Source of the DNA: Legionella israelensis
Lineage (GTDB): Bacteria > Pseudomonadota > Gammaproteobacteria > Legionellales > Legionellaceae
DNA length: 64,000 bases
Assembly: GCF_004571175.1 (NCBI RefSeq)
Contig: NZ_CP038273.1
Coordinates: 930,001-994,000, forward strand
Direction of reading: 5' to 3'
Part shown: piece after piece, positions 47,213 through 54,766 of the stretch
Position numbering within the stretch: position 1 is the first letter of the stretch
How the letters are laid out: every line of letters starts with the position of its first letter
Made by a program: the position numbers and the translations under genes
Notes under the pieces: generated by a model
Told to the model about the DNA's origin: nothing
What the model saw: only the letters and a program-made list of their open reading frames with translations
Database searches by the model: none

Positions 47213-48094
47213 TTACTCCAACATTTTTTCAATGGGCAACACCAAAATCGAACTGGCGCCTAAAGCTCTTATGGTTTCTAAGGTACTCCAGAACACTGCT
47301 TCACTCGATACCACATGAACAGCCACTTTATCCGGATGAGCAGGTAAAGACATGATGGTGGGGGATTCAGCTCCGGGAAGATTTTCGCAAATTCGGGCAA
47401 GTTCTTGCTTTGGTGCGTGAAAAAGAATGTATTTTCGTTCAGCTGCCTGTTGCACAGCCTCTATTCGTCTTTTCAGCATATCAAATAATGCTGAAAAGGA
47501 AGCGGATCTTTCGTTGTCTGCCTGGATGAGAACCGCCTGACTCTCAAGGAGCGTTTCCACTTCAACAAGCTTATTCTCTTCCAAGGTCTGACCACTCGAT
47601 ACCAAATCACAGATGGCATCTGCCATACCCATGCGAGGGGCGACCTCCACAGAGCCGGCCAGAACAATGGATTCAGCACAAATTCTCTGTTTCTGTAAAT
47701 AAGCGGCAAGCAGATGCGGGTAACTGGTTGCTATTCGTTTACCATCGAGACTTCCTGCTCCTTGATAGGTAAAACCTTCTGGAACTGCGAGAGACAATCG
47801 ACAACGGCAACTGTTTAAACCTAAAAGCGATCGGTAGGATTTACCAGGTAAGGCCAGAGCTGCTTCAAAGAGAACATTCTCACCGACAATACCTCCGTCA
47901 CAGAGATGATCAAAAACCATGGTAGGAATATCATCATCCCGCACAAACAATAAGTCGATAGGGAAATTGTCCACATGCGCAAGCAAGGCATTCTCTTTCA
48001 TGCGGAATTTCAAACCGCAACGCTCAAGCAAATTAAGTGATTCTTCGGCCAGTCGACCTTTTTTTTGTAAGGCTAAACGCAAACGGTTTTTCAT
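47213..48094 (-). CDS. hisG: ATP phosphoribosyltransferase, long form HisG
   Basis: The first, feedback-controlled step of histidine synthesis. The 293-residue length shows the long form with a C-terminal ACT-like regulatory domain, so no HisZ is needed. Start NRLRLALQKKGRLAEESLNL; PRPP-binding region ICDLVSSGQTLEENKLVEVE. Overlaps the regulator gene by 4 nt. Confidence 0.96.
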   Translation of the reverse strand: MKNRLRLALQKKGRLAEESLNLLERCGLKFRMKENALLAHVDNFPIDLLFVRDDDIPTMVFDHLCDGGIVGENVLFEAALALPGKSYRSLLGLNSCRCRLSLAVPEGFTYQGAGSLDGKRIATSYPHLLAAYLQKQRICAESIVLAGSVEVAPRMGMADAICDLVSSGQTLEENKLVEVETLLESQAVLIQADNERSASFSALFDMLKRRIEAVQQAAERKYILFHAPKQELARICENLPGAESPTIMSLPAHPDKVAVHVVSSEAVFWSTLETIRALGASSILVLPIEKMLE

Positions 48095-48387
48095 GATTCA
48101 TCCAGACGTTCGATCATTAATTGATACCCTCCGCTACCCATGCTCAAACAGCGTGCAACTCTGGTAATGGTGGTCACACTGACCCCGGTTGCCTCATGAA
48201 TGGCTCGATAAGACATGTTTTTTCGCAAGAGAGGAACCACCTGCCAACGATCAGCCATTGCTTCAAGCTCTGCAGGAGTGCATAGATCCATAAAAAAAGA
48301 TTCAACTTCTTTCTCATTGTTTAAGAGACTAACAGCATGCATGAGCTGATGAAGGGCATCTTGTTTTTTTGATAAAGATGATTTCAT
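48091..48387 (-). CDS. YerC/TrpR-superfamily regulator heading the his operon
   Basis: A 98-residue all-helical protein of the YerC/YecD group in the Trp-repressor superfamily. The DNA-binding helix-turn-helix is MSYRAIHEATGVSVTTITRV, preceded by CTPAELEAMADRWQVV, which matches TrpR. Members are often found next to his genes; here it is the first gene and overlaps hisG by 4 nt, so it probably controls the operon and itself. No good Shine-Dalgarno is visible. Confidence 0.88.
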   Translation of the reverse strand: MKSSLSKKQDALHQLMHAVSLLNNEKEVESFFMDLCTPAELEAMADRWQVVPLLRKNMSYRAIHEATGVSVTTITRVARCLSMGSGGYQLMIERLDES

Positions 48388-48395
48388 AATAATGT

Positions 48396-48427
48396 ATTAA
48401 CGTATTGTAACATTAGCGCATTGTAAC
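48396..48427 (-). promoter_or_regulatory. Tandem 16-bp repeats, probable operator of the his operon
   Basis: ATTAACGTATTGTAAC (48396-48411) is followed directly by ATTAGCGCATTGTAAC (48412-48427); 14 of 16 bases agree. The array begins 9 nt upstream of the regulator's start codon. Spacing of 16 bp, about one and a half helical turns, and the TrpR-like first gene suggest binding of two regulator dimers. Inference only. Confidence 0.6.
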
Positions 48428-48499
48428 TTTGATAAAGTATCATTGTCAAATGAAAATTCATGCCCTCCAGAAAAATAAAATTGCAGGTATTGCCTATCT

Positions 48500-48700
48500 G
48501 GAGTTTAGCCATTTTTCAAGTAAAGAAATGCAATAGATTAAAGACCATAGAAGCGCATTGTTATATTTATCAAAGTCGCTTTAAATCGATGACTTGATAA
48601 AATAGAATGACACGAATTACCGCGGCATCTAAGCGAAGCTCCGCATGGACCCCGCTATCAAGTAGCGGGGATTCGATCTCTAGAAATGGCTAAAGTCGAA
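48500..48700 (+). repeat. MITE-like element, copy B
   Basis: Starts GAGTTTAGCCATTTTTC (degenerate left terminus) and ends GAAATGGCTAAAGTCGAA. The interior shares with copies A and C the AGCAATAGATTAAAG-like, CATCGATTT-like, ACCGCGGCAT and AGCGGGGATTCGATC segments. Lies between the his promoter and the macro-domain gene's end. Confidence 0.8.
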
Positions 48701-48714
48701 GCCTGTAAGAAAAA

Positions 48715-49251
48715 TTACTCGTTAAAAACTTCTTTTAATGCCTTCCTATACACCTGCAAGTCGTTTTCACTAAATAGAACAAATCGTATCGATTTTACAT
48801 GCTTGAGTTCATTTACTTTTTTTGATAAGACGTTTAAGGCCACCTTCGCGGCTTCTTCAACAGGATAACCAAAAGCACCCGTGGAAATGGAGGGAAAAGC
48901 AAGGGATTTTATCTTCTTGCTTTCTGCCAGCTCAATAGCATTCAAATAACAATGCGCAAGAAGTTCTTTCTCAGGTTTATCTACTCCATAAACAGGCCCC
49001 AAACAATGGATGACATATTGGTTAGGTAAATTATAAGCTTGGGTTATCACCGCTTCGCCAGGCTTAATGGGCGCTAAATTCTGACATTCCTTTTCGAGTT
49101 CGGAACCAGCGCTCCGGTGAATCGCACCGGCCACACCGCCCCCCATTGTCAACTCAGCATTAGCCGCATTGACAATGGCATCCATATCCGATTGCTTTGT
49201 AATGTCATCTTTAACAAGTTCAATCCTGCATGCACCTTTTTGTATTTCCAT
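48715..49251 (-). CDS. Macro domain protein (ADP-ribose-binding, YmdB-like)
   Basis: A 178-residue macro domain. Signatures: DAIVNAANAELTMGGGVAGA (ADP-ribose loop 1, with the catalytic-type NAAN and GGGVAGAIH), and FPSISTGAFGYPVEEAAKVA (loop 2). Such proteins hydrolyse O-acetyl-ADP-ribose or remove ADP-ribose from proteins. ATG 49251 behind GGGAGAA is chosen instead of the longer frame to 49329. Confidence 0.95.
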   Translation of the reverse strand: MEIQKGACRIELVKDDITKQSDMDAIVNAANAELTMGGGVAGAIHRSAGSELEKECQNLAPIKPGEAVITQAYNLPNQYVIHCLGPVYGVDKPEKELLAHCYLNAIELAESKKIKSLAFPSISTGAFGYPVEEAAKVALNVLSKKVNELKHVKSIRFVLFSENDLQVYRKALKEVFNE

Positions 49252-49284
49252 ATCATATTCTCCCAATGAATTTTTTTGAAAAAA

Positions 49285-49355
49285 ACTCATGTTACGCGGC
49301 ACAATATTTTTTAGAAGACTTGGAGGCAAAAAAGACGAAGCTGAGTAACATGAGT
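49285..49355. repeat. Short inverted repeat containing dispersed repeat copy 2
   Basis: ACTCATGTTAC (49285-49295) and GTAACATGAGT (49345-49355) are exact reverse complements. The left part, 49286-49318, matches 39589-39621 at 30 of 33 bases, so a small repeat family with at least one full and one partial copy exists in the window. Confidence 0.6.
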
Positions 49356-49441
49356 AATTAATTCAAAAATAGAAAGATGAAAATAATTATGCAACGTTTA
49401 TAAACCAGGCTGTTGATTTTTATTATTTATCTCAACTAAAC

Positions 49442-49606
49442 TAGGGCCTGTCGACAATTAGATTTTCGAAGCGAAAATGGATATGATTTAGCTCAAATTT
49501 TAGCTTGAATGAGGCGAATAGCCAGTTCTATTTAACGAATTCAAGCTAAAATTTGAGCAAATCAGATCCATTTACAGCCGAAAATACTGATTGTCGACAG
49601 GCCCTA
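49442..49606. repeat. Second MITE-like family, near-perfect palindrome of 165 bp
   Basis: TAGGGCCTGTCGACAAT at the left and its exact reverse complement at 49590-49606; most of the interior is also inverted (AGCTCAAATTTTAGCTTGAA against TTCAAGCTAAAATTTGAGC). Termini flanked by TA suggest a TA target duplication. Non-coding. Together with the neighbouring inverted repeat it fills the 402-nt gap before 49654. Confidence 0.85.
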
Positions 49607-49653
49607 AATTGGCATATATAAAAGGACGTCCATTAAACAGAAAGGAAGCATAA

Positions 49654-50094
49654 ATGAATAAATATTTAGCAGGTTTTATTGCAGGCTTTGTTGCCACAGT
49701 GGTTTTATCTGTATTAATGATGCTTAAGGAACAAATGGGGCTTATGCCACAATTTAATGTTATACAGGATTTTAACCAGTTCTTTGGCACAGAAAACGTA
49801 CTTGTGGGTTGGATACTGCACTTTGGTGTGGGCACTTTCATTTGGGGAGGAATTTTTGTCATCTTAGTACCTGCCTTAAAAGGAAGTTACTGGTTACGTG
49901 GAATATATTTTGGAATTATCGCCTGGTTTCTAATGATGATAGGCTATATGCCGGTCATGGCCCATGGTTTTTTTGGAATGAATTTAGGGCTTCAGGTGAT
50001 TATAGCTACTCTCGTTCTCCATATTATTTATGGTTTTGTGCTTGGATTAACCTATGGGGCTTTTCCAAAAAAAATAGAAGTCACAAAATATTGA
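49654..50094 (+). CDS. Small four-helix membrane protein (DUF6789-like)
   Basis: A 146-residue inner-membrane protein with about four transmembrane helices: YLAGFIAGFVATVVLSVLMM, WILHFGVGTFIWGGIFVILV, GIYFGIIAWFLMMIGYMPVM and VIIATLVLHIIYGFVLGLTY. Function unknown; the family is widespread in proteobacteria. AGAAAGGAAG before the ATG is a good ribosome-binding site. Confidence 0.85.
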   Translation: MNKYLAGFIAGFVATVVLSVLMMLKEQMGLMPQFNVIQDFNQFFGTENVLVGWILHFGVGTFIWGGIFVILVPALKGSYWLRGIYFGIIAWFLMMIGYMPVMAHGFFGMNLGLQVIIATLVLHIIYGFVLGLTYGAFPKKIEVTKY

Positions 50095-50309
50095 TTTTTT
50101 CATTAACGTTTTTAAATGCCCTCCAATCACAGACAGCCTCTGAGAACCACTCATGAGGCTGATTTTTCCATTATCAAATCCTCTGGTTTTTCTTCACTTC
50201 ATTTTTAAACCGTGATATTTATATCCTTTTTAAATTTATAGTTTAATGTAATCTCTCAAATTTAAATCTTATGGAATAATAAATGTGTTTAAAAGAAGGG
50301 AATCTTTTT

Positions 50310-51149
50310 ATGAGGAATAAGTTCAAAATAAAACATTATATTACCGCTCTTATTGGATGGTTAATTGCTTCACTGGCTTTTGCCGGTTCCATGGGCGATA
50401 TGGTTCATCACCCATTAAAACAAGGACAATGGAATCTGTCCATCAATGGAGGAGCCAGTGATACGCGATTTACTCAATCCTCGACCGTATTGCGTTTTTC
50501 CGGAACCAATATCCACGGCGGTTTCAATCCCTCCGGAGTATTAGGCGCTGGTAACGATTATTATTTTGATAAATTGTTTGGCACTCATTATTTCTATGGT
50601 CTTGGACTTAATTTCGCTTATACCAATAACCTTGAATGGGGTCTTGAATTTGAAGGAACTTATGCCGACAGTCAACGATACCGGCGCCAGACCCGCATTG
50701 GCTTTTTTGATCAGACTTATGATAAGTATGAGTCTTATTCTGCTTATTTAACAAGCACTTATTATTTTGACGGCTATTTTTTCTTATTTAAACGATTCAT
50801 TCATCCTTTTTTAGGTGCGAAACTGGGTATCAGTTATCGTCCTGAAGTTATTGTTTCAAATGACTTTCTCAATGGTGTTTTAGTGACTTTTAATGGCAAA
50901 TCCAGCGTCATTTTCTATAAAAGCAGTTCAAGTTTGTCTGGCGGCTTATATACCGGTTTAATGATGCCAATCGAAGATAAATTTGCCGCCTTTATAAAAG
51001 TAGGCATCATGGCCAGTGACGGTTTATTAGGCCATAATTTATTTGATAAAACCGTACCCATTCGACCGATTCAAAAGGCAAGCGTTAGTAATTCCGGAGC
51101 CATTATATCCTTCCCCGTGATGATTGGAGCAACGTTTTTTTTAGCTTAA
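50310..51149 (+). CDS. Outer-membrane beta-barrel protein
   Basis: A 279-residue exported protein: signal peptide ending ...GWLIASLAFA, then alternating aromatic/hydrophobic strands (QWNLSINGGASDTRFTQ, YYFDKLFGTHYFYGLGLNF, WGLEFEGTYADSQRYRR, YLTSTYYFDGYFFLF), ending in MIGATFFLA near a C-terminal Phe. Resembles the Legionella-type small outer-membrane barrels. ATG 50310 with AAGGGA 8 nt upstream is preferred to ATG 50283. Confidence 0.8.
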   Translation: MRNKFKIKHYITALIGWLIASLAFAGSMGDMVHHPLKQGQWNLSINGGASDTRFTQSSTVLRFSGTNIHGGFNPSGVLGAGNDYYFDKLFGTHYFYGLGLNFAYTNNLEWGLEFEGTYADSQRYRRQTRIGFFDQTYDKYESYSAYLTSTYYFDGYFFLFKRFIHPFLGAKLGISYRPEVIVSNDFLNGVLVTFNGKSSVIFYKSSSSLSGGLYTGLMMPIEDKFAAFIKVGIMASDGLLGHNLFDKTVPIRPIQKASVSNSGAIISFPVMIGATFFLA

Positions 51150-51308
51150 TCTATCCCTATCTCTGACATTGCTCAGCTACATCTTTTTTTAGATAAAAAA
51201 GAATTTCATTTAGGTAGAAAGCGCGGTTACATAACAGTGAATAAGAGGGTAAAAGATAGTTTGACTTAAAGTTAAATTTTTAACCAGAAAAAATGAAAAA
51301 CTTAATTT

Positions 51309-51520
51309 GCTTGACTTTAGTCATTTTTCAAGTAAAGGAAAGCAATAGATTAAAGAGCATAGAAGCGCATCGTTATATTTATCAAAGTCGCTGTAAATCG
51401 ATGACTTGAGAAAATAGAATGGCACGAATTACCGCGGCATCGACCGCAGGTGTCCATGCGATGCTCCGTATGGATCCAAGTAGCGGGGATTCGATCCCTA
51501 AAAAATGGCTAAAGTCGAGT
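51309..51520 (+). repeat. MITE-like element, copy C
   Basis: Left end TTGACTTTAGTCATTTTTC, right end AAAAAATGGCTAAAGTCGAGT (complement of copy A's left end). Same orientation as copy B. It ends 65 nt before the first giant gene, so it may carry promoter or insulating signals. The remaining parts of 51150-51585 show only AT-rich sequence. Confidence 0.83.
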
Positions 51521-51585
51521 TAATGTGTTCTTAAGATTATAGTGTTAAAATTTTCAACACAATGTAAGTATTTTTATGAAAGACC

Positions 51586-54500
51586 ATGCCCAACAAAAAA
51601 GAACTTGCGCAACAACAACAGGAAGCAAGACTTGCTGCTTTTAAAAAAAGCACTGAGAGTCATTTGGAAATGGCAACTATATCCAGTCTTCCTGGTATCC
51701 TGTTTTCCAGAAAAACTGTGTATTACACAAAAAAAGAAGAAAAATTAGATCGGGCAGGCGCAATACACTTCATTAAAAAAAACGGTAAAACAGAAAGTTT
51801 TGTCTGGCATGCCACACCTCATGCCTTAAAGGAAGCTACCCGTTACGGCTTGCTTCCTGTAGAGTCACCTACGGCCAAAGCCATTGCCGCCCTAGGACAA
51901 TACCGACAGCGCGTGTTAAACCGGGCATACGGCAGAGGCATTGTTTCCAATAAGTACAAAGAAAAAGAGGAATTGGTTAACTTTGCTCAAAACAGCATGG
52001 AAGCCCTTTTAAATCTAGAAAGACTGGTCAATACCTTTAATCCTTCTGCCGGTATTGAAAATGAAAAAATACGCATTAAAGCCAGTATTGAAAAATCCAT
52101 TAAAGAACTTCAACAACAAAAAAACAGCATCTCAGATAGAATTTATTTAACTAAATATGACAAAGAGGCGAGCAAAAAAATCAGCCGATTTTATGAAGAA
52201 AAAATTAATATTCTTCAAGCATTACAAGAAGAAGTCGAGAAGATCAAAAAGCCAGAAAAACTGAAAGAGCTACTCAAACCTACGGGTTCCTCTTCCATCA
52301 TGACTCTTGTTAAAACAATGAGTATGGCCACTATACTCAAAATGCAAGAGTTAAATCAAAACATCACTTATAGTCGTAGTGCTAAATCTTTACTACGGGG
52401 TGATCTGAACAATGCCTGTGAAGATGCATTAAAGGAGCTGAGGGATTATGAGGCCGATCCCCATAACTTCATTCTACCTGAGCATCAAGGTTTATATCCT
52501 GATAATGGCGATACCATTGCCGTTGACTTCGGTCATTTAGGTCATGATGAAAAAAAAATCAAAAGCACTCTTCAAGCTATTCTTGCCATAGATCGCACAG
52601 GTATAAAACTCGATTTTACGAGCTATGACCAAAGGCTCCGTCAAACCCGCTTTACCAAATGGCAAACGAATGGCTCTGCCGGATTTACCATTAAAAGAAT
52701 GGCTGCAGGTATCACCAATCTTATCACCGGTACTGTTTTTGGGTTGGCCGTTGATCTTCCTTTAGGCTTTTTGGTCAGTTTGCTCACACTCGGAAAATAC
52801 AAGCTTCCTTCTCTCGCTTCTCAATTAACCATTAAAGTCGACACAGGAGCGCCTGAAAATGAGAAAATCAAAGATCTTTATCAACACTGGTCTTTCACAC
52901 AATATTCCGCAGGCACTATATTGGGGCAAAAAATAGGTGCTTTTATCGGTAATACGTTTTTTGATATGTTTACCGGCTTACGAATGTCTGTTCAAAACTT
53001 GAAATGGAAGGGTCTTGATGAATTCGTAACAGATTTTCAGACTGGTTTCTGGGGCGGCGATCACAGCAAAAAATCTGAAGACATTATATCTCAGGCAAAA
53101 AAGGAATTTGTCAGGCTAAGAGAAATCAGGGAAACCACCTTACATACAATTCATAAAAAAGAGCAGGAAGTAATTACTGAAAAGCCAATAAATGAGGCCT
53201 CGATGATAACTCAGTCAAGTCGGGTTCTGGCTGATGTTCCCTATCATCTAGGCTCAGGGGAATGGCAGGATATTTTCAATGCCAGTTGCTCAGGCATTAA
53301 AGCCGTTAACGATACCTTTGTCCATCATATCCATGCCAAGCACCCTTTTACCGGTTTGATTTTCACAGCCAGTTATGCCGCAGGTGGACTCGCCGTGTTG
53401 GCACCTGGCCTGGTTTCATTCTTACCCCATTCATACATTGCTTTTTCCCAAGCTCTAGGAAACATGATGGCCAAAGGGAACATGTCATCCGCCATTGCCT
53501 CAGGATTCACTCAAGCCAAATTATTCTCCGCCACCTTTGAGGCCGCTCTTCATGGTGGTGACAGCTGGCTTGCTACAGGTGCAAAACAATTTGAAAAAAA
53601 TCCGGCAAACACACTTGTCTATGGTGCTTTAGCCGTAGGATTAGGTTACACCCTGGCCAATGTACTGGATGTTCCTTTTCTCAGTGAATACATTAAAGAC
53701 GATGTAGGAACTGCCCCTTACGTGGGCTGGGCATTTGCCGGCGGCAAAATTGCACTTCTTCTGGTGGATTTATTTGAAGCAAGAGAGTCCAAAGCCGATG
53801 TGGACAATTTAACCTCTTCTCTGGACATGATGCTTAAAGAGCAATTTCCCCAGGCAGCGCCCGAAACCATAGAAACCTATAAAAAGAAATTACTTCATGA
53901 TAAATCCATTGAGCTGAATTTGCGACAGCAGAAAGAAAAAGCCGAACAACAATTAAGCCAAGTTCCTTCTATGGAAGTGAAGCGATTGCAATTTATGCAC
54001 ATGCTGACTGAACATCAGGACTTGCTACCAGAACTGGAGAATAAAAATAAACGCGATTTATTGTTATTGGCACGTCACTTGTTTGAGGGTATGGAAAATA
54101 AGGAAGCCTTTTTAAAAGGTTTGAAGGACGCTTTCTATCCGCAATCAGAAAAATCCATTTTCAGTCGAACCATTACCATCATCACAAATTACATCCCTTT
54201 GCTCGTCCGTTGCCTGCTGTCTCCAGTAAGCGCATCCTTACAGCCCTGGCGGGATTTAAGAGATAAGCTGGCTAAGGATGTCACACGAATCCCCCATGGC
54301 CTTGGCAGATTAACCACCATGTTTTCAAGAACTTTGGTGAGAGTTGGATTAAGGAGTCCAGCCGATGTCATCGCCAATGAAATATTGGCCCGAGGAGACG
54401 GTTTCATTCGAAACAACCAGCACAGTATTTCTTCTGGAACGTATGCCGTCAGTGAGTGTTATGAAAAAATGGCGGAAAGGCTTCGTCAAGGCGCCTCAAC

Positions 54501-54672
54501 ACCGGTAGATGAAATGCGTAAGGCAGCCACCGCTCCTGCTGTTCAGACCGTATTTATCTCTACTGAACGGCAAGATGTTTCAGGATTAGTGAGCAAAGGC
54601 TTCTTTGCTGAAAAGCCATCACTCAAACCGTCCATTGCACCAGATATGTACAACCCTATGGAATTACATTAA
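51586..54672 (+). CDS. Giant membrane-associated protein, putative effector
   Basis: A 1028-residue protein not recognised as a member of a known family. The N-terminal 350 residues are soluble and helical (QQQQEARLAAFKKSTESHLE, coiled coils around 150-230). Hydrophobic stretches are at about 368-400 (AGITNLITGTVFGLAVDLPL), 585-612 (TASYAAGGLAVLAPGLVSFL), 680-735 and 862-885, each followed by long soluble parts. The C-terminus ends PDMYNPMELH. No signal peptide. The size, the paired membrane segments and the effector-like neighbours suggest insertion into host membranes after translocation. Confidence 0.7.
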   Translation: MPNKKELAQQQQEARLAAFKKSTESHLEMATISSLPGILFSRKTVYYTKKEEKLDRAGAIHFIKKNGKTESFVWHATPHALKEATRYGLLPVESPTAKAIAALGQYRQRVLNRAYGRGIVSNKYKEKEELVNFAQNSMEALLNLERLVNTFNPSAGIENEKIRIKASIEKSIKELQQQKNSISDRIYLTKYDKEASKKISRFYEEKINILQALQEEVEKIKKPEKLKELLKPTGSSSIMTLVKTMSMATILKMQELNQNITYSRSAKSLLRGDLNNACEDALKELRDYEADPHNFILPEHQGLYPDNGDTIAVDFGHLGHDEKKIKSTLQAILAIDRTGIKLDFTSYDQRLRQTRFTKWQTNGSAGFTIKRMAAGITNLITGTVFGLAVDLPLGFLVSLLTLGKYKLPSLASQLTIKVDTGAPENEKIKDLYQHWSFTQYSAGTILGQKIGAFIGNTFFDMFTGLRMSVQNLKWKGLDEFVTDFQTGFWGGDHSKKSEDIISQAKKEFVRLREIRETTLHTIHKKEQEVITEKPINEASMITQSSRVLADVPYHLGSGEWQDIFNASCSGIKAVNDTFVHHIHAKHPFTGLIFTASYAAGGLAVLAPGLVSFLPHSYIAFSQALGNMMAKGNMSSAIASGFTQAKLFSATFEAALHGGDSWLATGAKQFEKNPANTLVYGALAVGLGYTLANVLDVPFLSEYIKDDVGTAPYVGWAFAGGKIALLLVDLFEARESKADVDNLTSSLDMMLKEQFPQAAPETIETYKKKLLHDKSIELNLRQQKEKAEQQLSQVPSMEVKRLQFMHMLTEHQDLLPELENKNKRDLLLLARHLFEGMENKEAFLKGLKDAFYPQSEKSIFSRTITIITNYIPLLVRCLLSPVSASLQPWRDLRDKLAKDVTRIPHGLGRLTTMFSRTLVRVGLRSPADVIANEILARGDGFIRNNQHSISSGTYAVSECYEKMAERLRQGASTPVDEMRKAATAPAVQTVFISTERQDVSGLVSKGFFAEKPSLKPSIAPDMYNPMELH

Positions 54673-54704
54673 TTACATGATGATTGAAATTTTTGAACAT
54701 AATG

Positions 54705-54733
54705 TTTACATAATAATTAGCGTGTAATATATA
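54705..54733 (+). promoter_or_regulatory. Predicted sigma-70 promoter of the second giant gene
   Basis: TTTACA (54705-54710), a 17-nt spacer and TATATA (54728-54733), 33 nt before the start at 54767. The spacing is optimal. It indicates that the second giant gene can be expressed independently of the first. Confidence 0.5.
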
Positions 54734-54766
54734 GATAATGTGAAAATTAATTGCCAGTGAATAATT

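Noticed and set aside
48391-48427. CRISPR-type repeat array at the his promoter
   Set aside because: Only two directly abutting 16-mers without spacers; fits an operator, not a CRISPR array.
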